The notes under the pieces: model-generated
Databases searched by the model: none
The model's input: the letters and a program-made list of their open reading frames with translations, nothing else
What the model was told of the DNA's origin: nothing
Shown here: piece by piece, positions 57,323 through 64,000 of the stretch
How positions within the stretch are numbered: position 1 is the stretch's first letter
How the letters are laid out: each line of letters starts with the position of its first letter
Program-made: the position numbers and the translations under genes
DNA from: Janthinobacterium psychrotolerans
Lineage (GTDB): Bacteria > Pseudomonadota > Gammaproteobacteria > Burkholderiales > Burkholderiaceae_D
Direction of reading: 5' to 3'
DNA: 64,000 bases
Assembly: GCF_001677885.1 (NCBI RefSeq)
Contig: NZ_LOCQ01000048.1
Span: 1 to 64,000 of the forward strand

Positions 57323-57898
57323 ATGAAACTTTCGCATCTGATGATCGCCATGCTGGCTGTAGCCGGCGCTGGCTCGGCCATGGCCGCCGCCGATACCTAC
57401 AATCTCGACCCGACCCACACCTTCCCCAGCTTTGAAGCCGATCACATGGGCATGTCCGTCTGGCGCGGCAAGTTCAACAAGACCAAGGGCACCGTCACCC
57501 TGGACCGCGCCGCCAAGTCCGGCACGCTGGACCTGGTGATCGAAGCCGATTCGATCGACTTCGGCCTGGATGCGATGAACACCCACGCCAAAAAAGCGGA
57601 CATGTTCAACGTGGAAAAATTCCCGCAGATCACCTACAAGAGCAACAAGCTCAAGTTCACCGGCGACCAGCTGACGCAAGTCGACGGCGAACTGACCCTG
57701 CTGGGCGTAACCAAGCCGGTCACCCTGAAGGTCGACAAGTTCAAGTGCATCATGCATCCACGCTACAAGCGTGAAGTGTGCGGCGCCGACGCCACGGCCC
57801 AATTCAAGCGCGACGACTTCGGCCTGACGTTCGGCCTGCCGGCGTTCTCGCCGGAAGTCAAACTGGCGATCCAGGTCGAGGCCATCAAGGCAGACTGA
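57323..57898 (+). CDS. YceI-family periplasmic protein, second copy
   Basis: A 191-residue YceI protein with a signal peptide ending at AGSAMA-AA. The domain reads YNLDPTHTFPSFEADHMGMS, then FNVEKFPQITYKSNKLKF and ELTLLGVTKPVTLKV. It also has a CIMHPRYKREVCGAD segment with two Cys, which the first copy lacks. AGGA precedes the ATG at 57323. The two YceI proteins are clearly diverged, so the duplication is old. Confidence 0.92.
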   Translation: MKLSHLMIAMLAVAGAGSAMAAADTYNLDPTHTFPSFEADHMGMSVWRGKFNKTKGTVTLDRAAKSGTLDLVIEADSIDFGLDAMNTHAKKADMFNVEKFPQITYKSNKLKFTGDQLTQVDGELTLLGVTKPVTLKVDKFKCIMHPRYKREVCGADATAQFKRDDFGLTFGLPAFSPEVKLAIQVEAIKAD

Positions 57899-57916
57899 TC
57901 AATCACGGCCAGGACG

Positions 57917-57951
57917 AAAAAAAGGGAAGCGCCGTGGCGCTTCCCTTTTTT
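57917..57951. terminator. Bidirectional terminator between yceI and the polysaccharide genes
   Basis: GGGAAGCGCC (57924-57933) and GGCGCTTCCC (57936-57945) form a perfect 10-bp stem, flanked by A and T runs. Confidence 0.92.
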
Positions 57952-57973
57952 CATACTGCAAGCCGAGACAGTA

Positions 57974-58534
57974 TCAGTGCACGATGCCGTCGCGCCGTAC
58001 TACTTTAAGTGCCGTCAGCATGATGACCTTGATATCAAACGTAAACGACTGCAGACGCAAATATTCCGCATCGAGTTTGACCTTTTCCGGAATTGGCAGC
58101 TCGTCGCGGCCATTGATCTGCGCCCAACCGGTCAGGCCAGGGCGGATCAGATGGACATTTTGCGCCGTGCGCAGATCGATCAGGTTTTGCTGATTGAACA
58201 GCGCAGGGCGCGGCCCCACCACGCTCATGTCACCGCAGATGATGCACCACAATTGCGGGATTTCATCGAGGCTGGATTTGCGCAGAAAGCCGCCCACCGG
58301 CGTCAAAAAGGTTTTCGGATCGGCCAGCAAGTGCGTCGCCACCACCGGCGTATCGACGCGCATGGTGCGCAGCTTGGGCATGGAAAAAATCCGGTTGCCA
58401 CGGCCGACGCGATCGGACCAGTACAGCACCGGCCCCTTCGAAGTCGCCTTGACCACGATGGCAAGCAGGCACAGCGGGATGAAAAAGATCACGGCTGCAA
58501 TCAGGCTCATCAGTAAATCAAATACTCTCTTCAT
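57974..58534 (-). CDS. Priming sugar-1-phosphate transferase (PHPT family)
   Basis: A 186-residue enzyme that loads a sugar-1-phosphate onto undecaprenyl phosphate, the first step of a repeat unit. It has one N-terminal membrane segment (LMSLIAAVIFFIPLCLLAIV) and the catalytic core: SMPKLRTMRVD, LRKSSLDEIPQLW with the Asp-Glu pair, MSVVGPRPAL and RPGLTGWAQINGRDEL. This is the small form without the extra helices of WbaP. By context the sugar is a 2,6-dideoxy-2-acetamido sugar such as QuiNAc or D-FucNAc. It is the last gene of the polysaccharide series. Confidence 0.9.
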   Translation of the reverse strand: MKRVFDLLMSLIAAVIFFIPLCLLAIVVKATSKGPVLYWSDRVGRGNRIFSMPKLRTMRVDTPVVATHLLADPKTFLTPVGGFLRKSSLDEIPQLWCIICGDMSVVGPRPALFNQQNLIDLRTAQNVHLIRPGLTGWAQINGRDELPIPEKVKLDAEYLRLQSFTFDIKVIMLTALKVVRRDGIVH

Positions 58535-59478
58535 TGTTTGCTTTGACCATTCTTCAAAAAAAACTGCTCGACCGTCTTGTCGATCGCCGCTTGCGGTGTC
58601 ACCACCGGTCGCCAGCCCAACGTCGCTTGTGTACTGGCAATATCGACCTGCAGTGAACCGGCCAGGCGGTCAACCACACCCTGTTTGCCCAGCAATTTGG
58701 CGGCGCCAGCCATCAGGGCCACCGGCACCGGCACCAGCAACACGCGTTTGTGCATCGCTCTGGCGATTTTCGTGACCAATTCCTTCACGCCCATGTCATC
58801 CCCATCGGACACCATGAACACGTGGCCAGGCGCCGCTGGATGCTTGCCGCACACGATCAGCAGATCGACCAGGTTATCGAGTGCCACCATGCTGCGGAAG
58901 TTGCGGATGCTGCCAAATGGCAGCGGCACGCCCTTTTGCACCAGCTTGATCAGGTTCAGGAAATTGGCCTTCACGCCAGGGCCATAGACCAGTGGCGGCC
59001 GAACGATCACCACCTCCAGTCCGGTATCGCGGCCCAATTGCTGCAAGGCCTGTTCCGCCTCCATTTTCGATACCCCATAAGGGTCGCAGGGCTGCGGCAC
59101 ATCGGAGGCCCTGAACGGCTGCGTCGTGGTGCCCTCGCCGTTGACCTTCACGCTGCTGACAAACACGAAGCGGCGCACGCCAGCGGCGATGGCCTGTCTT
59201 GCCAGGTTCAGCGTACCGTCGAGATTGACCTCGCGGTAGGCGCGCAGCGGATCCTCGTCCTTATCGGCCATGACATGCACGCGCGCGGCCAGGTGAAACA
59301 CCACCTCGCAGCCTGCCAACGCGGCGCGCCAGTCGGTACCGCCATTGAGATCGCCCACATTGACCTGGCCATCGCTGGCGCCCTTTCTGACTGCCGCGCA
59401 CACGCTGGCGCCGCCTGCGCGCAAGGTGCTGCACAGCGCCTTGCCCACAAAACCATTACTTCCGGTAACAAGCATCAT
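58531..59478 (-). CDS. SDR-family sugar nucleotide reductase/epimerase (WbpV/WreQ-like)
   Basis: A 315-residue extended short-chain dehydrogenase. MLVTGSNGFVGKALCSTL binds NAD(P), FVFVSSVKVNGEG gives the catalytic Ser, and DPYGVSKMEAEQAL the Tyr-x3-Lys pair. Paired with a small priming transferase it resembles 4-reductases that turn UDP-4-keto-6-deoxy-GlcNAc into UDP-QuiNAc or UDP-D-FucNAc. It overlaps both neighbours by 4 bp. Whether it reduces or epimerises cannot be fixed from sequence. Confidence 0.82.
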   Translation of the reverse strand: MMLVTGSNGFVGKALCSTLRAGGASVCAAVRKGASDGQVNVGDLNGGTDWRAALAGCEVVFHLAARVHVMADKDEDPLRAYREVNLDGTLNLARQAIAAGVRRFVFVSSVKVNGEGTTTQPFRASDVPQPCDPYGVSKMEAEQALQQLGRDTGLEVVIVRPPLVYGPGVKANFLNLIKLVQKGVPLPFGSIRNFRSMVALDNLVDLLIVCGKHPAAPGHVFMVSDGDDMGVKELVTKIARAMHKRVLLVPVPVALMAGAAKLLGKQGVVDRLAGSLQVDIASTQATLGWRPVVTPQAAIDKTVEQFFLKNGQSKQ

Positions 59479-60725
59479 TGCGGCAGCCTCCGCGGGGATT
59501 TAACTTGATTCAACTGCATATTGATAAGCCATTCTTCCAGTTGCGTGATCAAACCGGCACGATTGAATTGTGACGCGCTGGTTTGCAAACCATTATTGCC
59601 CATGCTGGCACGCTCGGCCGGCGTCATCTCGGCCATCGCCAGCACCGCATTGGCCAGGCCTTCGGCATCGCCCGCATTGCAGGTCAGACCCGCATTCGCC
59701 TGCCGCACCACATCGGCGCCTTCACCATTGAGCATCGCCAGCAATGGAATACCCGCCGCCAGGTACGATTGCAGCTTGCCCGGAATCGTCATCGAGAAAA
59801 TGGGTTGATCCTTGAGCGAAACCAGCAGCGCGTCGGCATGCTTGAAAAAGCTGGCCATGCGCTCGACCGGATAGCGGCCAAGCAAAATGAAGCAGTCAGA
59901 CAGGCCGCGCGCAACAACCTGCTCGGCCAGCCAGCCGCTGAGCCGGCCATCGCCGACGATTACCCAGCGAATGGCGCGATTGTGCTTGAGCCTTTCGGCC
60001 GCAGCGAGTATTGCCGGAAAGTCCTGTGCATCACCGACGTTACCGGCAAACATGACGGTAAATACCGATGAATCGCGTTTCATCTCGGCCGCGGGCACGA
60101 CCTCCGTCATGTCGAACACCGACTCCGCCCAGCTGGGAAAATATTCCACCCGCGCCGACGGACCGGCATATTTCACGATATTGGGCACGAATGCCCGCGA
60201 CTGCGCGAGGATCACGTCACAGCGTTTGTAGACGAACGAAACGAGCTTGCCTACCGCGCGCAGCACCGCTGGCGACTTGATCACGCCGATGGCATGCAGT
60301 GTCTCCGGCCACAGGTCAAGCACCCAGAATGCCAACGGCGCTTTCTTCACCGCCCGCAATGCCGCGGCAGGAAGACCGACGGTAATCGGCGAAGGCTCGT
60401 AGCAAAAGATGGCGTCGAAATCGCGTCCCCGTAATTTCCATAGCCCGCTACAGCTCGCATTGAGCGCGAATGTCAAATAATTGAGCATCAGCCGCACGCC
60501 ACCTTTGCCACGCGCCGTGTGGCGTACACGCACCACTTCCGCACCCGCATACTGGTTAAAATTTTCCGGTGCAGCCAAAAAGTCACTGAAAAACTCGCCT
60601 GCAGGATAATTCGGATGGCCGGTCAGGACCGTGACCTGGTGGCCACGCCCGACCAGCTCGGCAACCAGGTCATTGATACGGAAATTTTCCGGCCAAAAAT
60701 ACTGCGTAACAACAAGTAAACGCAC
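59475..60725 (-). CDS. Glycosyltransferase family 4, WbuB-like
   Basis: A 416-residue GT-B fold transferase. VTQYFWPENFRINDLVAELV and VLTGHPNYPAGEF are typical of WbuB-type proteins, known in E. coli as L-FucNAc transferases. The C-terminal half has VMFAGNVGDAQDFPAILAAA, RWVIVGDGRLSGWL and the ligand motif SMTIPGKLQSYLAAGIPLLA. It probably adds L-FucNAc, made by the three genes upstream, to the lipid-linked first sugar. Confidence 0.88.
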   Translation of the reverse strand: MRLLVVTQYFWPENFRINDLVAELVGRGHQVTVLTGHPNYPAGEFFSDFLAAPENFNQYAGAEVVRVRHTARGKGGVRLMLNYLTFALNASCSGLWKLRGRDFDAIFCYEPSPITVGLPAAALRAVKKAPLAFWVLDLWPETLHAIGVIKSPAVLRAVGKLVSFVYKRCDVILAQSRAFVPNIVKYAGPSARVEYFPSWAESVFDMTEVVPAAEMKRDSSVFTVMFAGNVGDAQDFPAILAAAERLKHNRAIRWVIVGDGRLSGWLAEQVVARGLSDCFILLGRYPVERMASFFKHADALLVSLKDQPIFSMTIPGKLQSYLAAGIPLLAMLNGEGADVVRQANAGLTCNAGDAEGLANAVLAMAEMTPAERASMGNNGLQTSASQFNRAGLITQLEEWLINMQLNQVKSPRRLPQ

Positions 60726-60735
60726 GTCAATACCT

Positions 60736-61866
60736 TTATTGTTTCTTCCAAACTACGCGATTGACGTAGTCGGTATAGCTGTGGACGATCCTGACAACCT
60801 TGTCCGATACATTGGGCATGCTGTAGTCGGCCACCAGGCGCAGGCTGCGCTGCTCGCCACGCGGCTGGTCCGCCAGGATGGCCAGACCTTGCAGGATGCG
60901 ATCGACTTCCAGGCCGGTCATCATCACGGCCGCCTCTTCCATGCCTTCAGGCCGCTCATGCGCTTCACGCAGGTTCAGGGCCGGGAAGTTCAGGATCGAC
61001 GACTCTTCGTTGATGGTGCCGCTGTCGGACAGCACTGCGCGCGCGCTCGCCTGCAGTTTCACGTAATCCCTGAAACCAAGCGGCTTGAGCAAACGCACCA
61101 GTGGGTGGAACTTGGCGCCCAGCGCATCGACCTTTTTCTGCGTGCGCGGATGGGTCGAAACGATCACCGGCAAGTTGTAGGTCTCGGCGACCTGGTTCAA
61201 TGCGTCGACCAGCTTGGCAAAATTCGCCGGCGAATCGATATTTTCTTCGCGGTGGGCACTGACGACAAAATACTCGCCCTCGGTCAGGCCCAGACGTTCG
61301 ACCGCATCCGATGCGTCGATCCGCGCCTTGTAATGGTGCAAGACTTCATACATCGGGCTGCCTGTCTTGATGATACGATCTGGCAACAATCCTTCACGCA
61401 ACAGGTATTCCCGGGCGATATCGCTGTAGGTCAGGTTGATGTCCGCCGTATGGTCGACGATCTTGCGATTCGTTTCCTCTGGTACACGCTGGTCGAAACA
61501 GCGATTGCCCGCTTCCATGTGGAAGATGGGAATCTTGCGGCGCTTCGCAGGAATCGCCGACAGGCAGCTGTTGGTATCGCCGAGGATCAGGATGGCGTCG
61601 GGTTGTTCCTGCTCCAGCACCGCATCGACGGCAATGATGATCTTGCCGATCGTCTCGGCAGCGTTGCCGCCAGCGGCATTGAGGAAATGATCAGGCTTGC
61701 GTACTTCCAGATCCTGGAAGAAAATTTCATTGAGTTCGTAGTCGTAGTTCTGCCCCGTGTGGACAATGATCTGCTCGCAGTACTCGTCGAGCTTGGCCAT
61801 TACGCGCGACAAGCGGATGATTTCAGGCCGGGTTCCGACCACGGTAATGACTTTTAATTTTTTCAT
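60736..61866 (-). CDS. fnlC: UDP-N-acetyl-L-fucosamine synthase / 2-epimerase
   Basis: A 376-residue non-hydrolysing UDP-sugar 2-epimerase of the WecB fold. VVGTRPEIIRLSRVMAKLDE, HTGQNYDYELNEIFF, ILGDTNSCLSAIPAKRR and HMEAGNRCFDQRVPEETNRK are the active-site segments. Unlike generic WecB, it follows FnlA and FnlB homologues, so it should catalyse the final C2 inversion giving UDP-L-FucNAc (CapG of Staphylococcus, WbjD of Pseudomonas). It overlaps fnlB by 4 bp. Confidence 0.93.
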   Translation of the reverse strand: MKKLKVITVVGTRPEIIRLSRVMAKLDEYCEQIIVHTGQNYDYELNEIFFQDLEVRKPDHFLNAAGGNAAETIGKIIIAVDAVLEQEQPDAILILGDTNSCLSAIPAKRRKIPIFHMEAGNRCFDQRVPEETNRKIVDHTADINLTYSDIAREYLLREGLLPDRIIKTGSPMYEVLHHYKARIDASDAVERLGLTEGEYFVVSAHREENIDSPANFAKLVDALNQVAETYNLPVIVSTHPRTQKKVDALGAKFHPLVRLLKPLGFRDYVKLQASARAVLSDSGTINEESSILNFPALNLREAHERPEGMEEAAVMMTGLEVDRILQGLAILADQPRGEQRSLRLVADYSMPNVSDKVVRIVHSYTDYVNRVVWKKQ

Positions 61867-62972
61867 GCTGTTACCTTGTATGCGACGGTATCGGGATGTT
61901 GACGGTCAAAAATTTCATTCGCCCACAACATCACAATCATTTCTTCATCACCAATGTTGGTGATATCGTGCGACCAGCCGGGGATCGTTTCCACCACTTC
62001 CGGCGCATCGGCACTGGTGCACAACTCATGCGTGCGGCCACTCTCGATGTGCAGGAAACAAAAACGCGCCTTGCCTTTGATCACCAGGAACTTTTCAGTC
62101 TTCGTGTGATGATAATGGCCGCCACGCGTGATGCCGGGGTGCGCCGTGAAGAAGGAAAACTGTCCTGAATCGCGCGTCTTGAGCATTTCAACAAACATGC
62201 CGCGCGGATCTTCGTGCTTGACGAGCGGATAGGAAAACGTCTCCGGCTCAAAATACGTGATGTAGGTCGAGTAAAGGGCGCGCGTAAAGCCGGTGCCCAC
62301 ACGCTCGGTGACGTGGGTCGTACGGCTGTCCTTGAAGGCCTGCAGGAGGTCGGCCATCTCGCCGACGGTGGTCGCGTAGACCGGCTGCACTTCCACTGGC
62401 GTGCCGGCCGCTGGCACCGCATCCATGACTTTCAGGAAGTCGGCAACCACGTCATCGACATAGACCAGCCGCAGCTCGGATGCCGGATTATTGATCTGGA
62501 TGGGCAAGCCATGGGAGATATTGTGGCAGAAGGTCGCCACCGCCGAGTTGTAGTTCGGCCGGCACCACTTGCCAAACACGTTCGGCAAGCGGTAGATATA
62601 CACCGGCAGGCCCATCTCGGATGCCAGGGCATGCAAGGCATCTTCTGCCGCCCGCTTGCTCGCGCCATAGGCGTTTGGCAACTCGGCTTGCACCGACGAC
62701 GCATAAATGATCGGCACCTGGCGGCCGCTGCGTTTTACCGCATCGCACAGCGCCTGCGTCAGGTTGGTGTTGCCTTCCTCGAATTCCGACTCCGTCTTCG
62801 GACGATTCACGCCAGCCAGATGAAAAATGAATTCGGCTTGCGCAACTTTCGCGTCCAGCTCAGCGAGCGAATCGCCGCGCACGAACGTGAGGCTATCGGC
62901 GCCACGCTCGCGAAGGTGGATCAACAGATTCTTGCCGATAAAGCCGTTGGCGCCGGTGACAAGTACCTTCAT
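61863..62972 (-). CDS. fnlB: Bifunctional UDP-FucNAc pathway epimerase/reductase (CapF)
   Basis: A 369-residue two-domain protein. The N-terminal SDR domain (about 1-240) has VTGANGFIGKNLLIHL, the Ser in YASSVQAE and YGASKRAAED. The C-terminal cupin domain (about 255-369) has GGHYHHTKTEKFLVIKG with a cluster of metal-binding His. In CapF of Staphylococcus the cupin epimerises C3 and the SDR part reduces C4. It lies 3 bp after fnlA. Confidence 0.94.
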   Translation of the reverse strand: MKVLVTGANGFIGKNLLIHLRERGADSLTFVRGDSLAELDAKVAQAEFIFHLAGVNRPKTESEFEEGNTNLTQALCDAVKRSGRQVPIIYASSVQAELPNAYGASKRAAEDALHALASEMGLPVYIYRLPNVFGKWCRPNYNSAVATFCHNISHGLPIQINNPASELRLVYVDDVVADFLKVMDAVPAAGTPVEVQPVYATTVGEMADLLQAFKDSRTTHVTERVGTGFTRALYSTYITYFEPETFSYPLVKHEDPRGMFVEMLKTRDSGQFSFFTAHPGITRGGHYHHTKTEKFLVIKGKARFCFLHIESGRTHELCTSADAPEVVETIPGWSHDITNIGDEEMIVMLWANEIFDRQHPDTVAYKVTA

Positions 62973-62975
62973 CGC

Positions 62976-64000
62976 TCAGCCTTCCTCGACCGGTGATTCA
63001 CCGCGCGCGATTGCCTGGACGAAATCGAGCTTCATCAACAGTTGCTTCATGCCATCGGTATCGAGACGGTCGGTATTGTGCGAATTGTAGTCGTCGTAAG
63101 TCGAGATCTTCGCCTCGCCCTCTTCAACGAATTTACCGTAGTTCAGGTCACGCAGATCTGGCGGAATACGGTAGTAGCCGCCCAGGTCTTCGGCCGCGGC
63201 CATTTCTTCACGGCTGAGCAAGGTCTCATACAATTTTTCGCCATGGCGCGTGCCGATCACGTCCACCTTGTGCGCCGGTTTTTCCATGATCGACAACAGC
63301 GCGGCGACCAGCGTTTCAACCGTGGCGGCCGGCGCTTTCTGAACAAACATATCGCCATTGGTGCCATGTTCGAATGCATACAGCACAAGGTCGACCGCAT
63401 CTTCGAGCGTCATCATGAAGCGCGTCATGGCAGGGTCGGTGATGGTGATCGACTTGCCAGCCAGTACCTGATCCACGAACAGGGGAATCACCGAACCGCG
63501 CGAGGCCATCACGTTGCCATAGCGCGTGCCGCAAATGACGGTTTTGGCATCATCGAGGCCACGCGACTTGGCGACCATGACTTTTTCCATCATCGCCTTC
63601 GAAATGCCCATGGCATTGATCGGGTAGGCGGCCTTGTCGGTACTCAGGCAGACCACGCGGCGTACGCTGTTCTGAATCGCCGCCTCCAGCAGATTGTCGG
63701 TACCGATGATATTGGTCTTGACCGCTTCCATCGGGTGGAACTCGCACGACGGCACCTGCTTCAGCGCCGCCGCATGGAAAATGAAATCAACGCCGCGGGT
63801 GGCATTCAGGACACTGGAAAAATCACGCACATCACCGATATAAAACTTCAGCTTCGGATTGTTGTACTTCTTGCGCATGTCATCCTGCTTTTTTTCATCG
63901 CGGCTGAAAATGCGGATCTCTTTGATCTCGGTATCCAGAAAACGACGCAGAACGGCGTTTCCAAACGAACCCGTGCCACCGGTAATGAGCAGTACTTTGC
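62976..64000 (-). CDS. fnlA: UDP-GlcNAc 4,6-dehydratase/5-epimerase (CapE), 5' end cut by the window
   Basis: A 341-residue part of an inverting 4,6-dehydratase; only the first few codons lie outside the window. The visible N-terminus reads KVLLITGGTGSFGNAVLRRF. FHAAALKQVPSCEFHPMEAV and STDKAAYPINAMGISKA follow; here Met-x3-Lys replaces the usual Tyr-x3-Lys, as in CapE and PseB, with the Asp-Lys of STDK as acid/base. It begins the UDP-L-FucNAc route from UDP-GlcNAc. It is the first of at least six genes read leftward with gaps of 10 bp or less. Confidence 0.94.
   Translation of the reverse strand, partial: KVLLITGGTGSFGNAVLRRFLDTEIKEIRIFSRDEKKQDDMRKKYNNPKLKFYIGDVRDFSSVLNATRGVDFIFHAAALKQVPSCEFHPMEAVKTNIIGTDNLLEAAIQNSVRRVVCLSTDKAAYPINAMGISKAMMEKVMVAKSRGLDDAKTVICGTRYGNVMASRGSVIPLFVDQVLAGKSITITDPAMTRFMMTLEDAVDLVLYAFEHGTNGDMFVQKAPAATVETLVAALLSIMEKPAHKVDVIGTRHGEKLYETLLSREEMAAAEDLGGYYRIPPDLRDLNYGKFVEEGEAKISTYDDYNSHNTDRLDTDGMKQLLMKLDFVQAIARGESPVEEG

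Noticed and set aside
60736-61866. Ordinary WecB for enterobacterial common antigen
   Set aside because: It follows FnlA and FnlB homologues in one operon, and no wecC is adjacent, so the FucNAc pathway role is better supported.

Overview
The window looks like chromosomal DNA of an Oxalobacteraceae-type betaproteobacterium (Janthinobacterium, Massilia or Duganella-like). The signs are very high G+C with strong third-position G/C, the blocks lptD-surA-pdxA-rsmA and fur/bamE, a three-gene proton-translocating transhydrogenase, and dispersed intergenic inverted repeats. This placement is inference from gene content. I see no rRNA, tRNA, CRISPR array, prophage or insertion sequence. The right edge cuts through a gene.

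Layout. 0-3.6 kb: a LysR regulator divergent from glutaryl-CoA dehydrogenase and a class III CoA-transferase (glutarate/lysine catabolism). 3.7-8.0 kb: bamE-dapB-barstar operon divergent from fur, then hrcA and a YigB-like phosphatase. 8.2-9.5 kb: two tandem paralogous lipoproteins. 9.6-16.7 kb: a five-gene valine degradation operon (mmsA, acyl-CoA dehydrogenase, enoyl-CoA hydratase, 3-hydroxyisobutyryl-CoA hydrolase, mmsB) divergent from an ScfR/RamB-like regulator, with operator-like palindromes between. 16.7-22.4 kb: lptD-surA-pdxA-rsmA. 22.5-27.9 kb: amgK-murU-pepP-ubiH and a PAS-GGDEF diguanylate cyclase. 28-31 kb: pntAA-pntAB-pntB. 31.4-33.1 kb: Nudix hydrolase and mnmA. 33.2-35.2 kb: a degenerate receiver, a flap-endonuclease-like protein and a GST. 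35.3-40.7 kb: a DUF898 membrane protein with an M48 protease, an FMN glutamate-synthase-like protein and a family 3 glycosidase. 40.9-46.8 kb: iron genes (feoA-feoB-Cys-rich protein, bfd, tonB, PKHD dioxygenase, bfr) with Fur-box-like sites. 46.8-54.2 kb: a sucrose locus arranged like the Xanthomonas sux genes (MFS importer, amylosucrase-family enzyme, TonB-dependent receptor, LacI repressor, plus a GST) with two LacI-type operators. 54.5-57.9 kb: purB, cytochrome b561 and two YceI proteins. 58-64 kb: surface polysaccharide genes: a priming sugar transferase, a 4-reductase-like SDR, a WbuB-like glycosyltransferase and the three enzymes for UDP-N-acetyl-L-fucosamine.

The genes form self-contained local circuits: a regulator plus enzymes for glutarate, for valine and for sucrose, Fur-controlled iron uptake and storage, and peptidoglycan recycling (AmgK, MurU and a NagZ-like enzyme). 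The least explained material is non-coding. One repeat family is built on GTAGGTCGGGTTAGC/GTAACCCGAC palindromes, once as three tandem copies. A second family of 100-133 bp imperfect inverted repeats has ends GCCTGA-AAAA / TTTTCTCAGGC. Both families touch the stop codons of neighbouring genes. The 54-residue membrane protein at 40893-41057 is too short for routine ORF cut-offs but has a good ribosome binding site.

All functional calls rest on reading the translated sequence, without database searches. Promoters and operators are pattern matches only.
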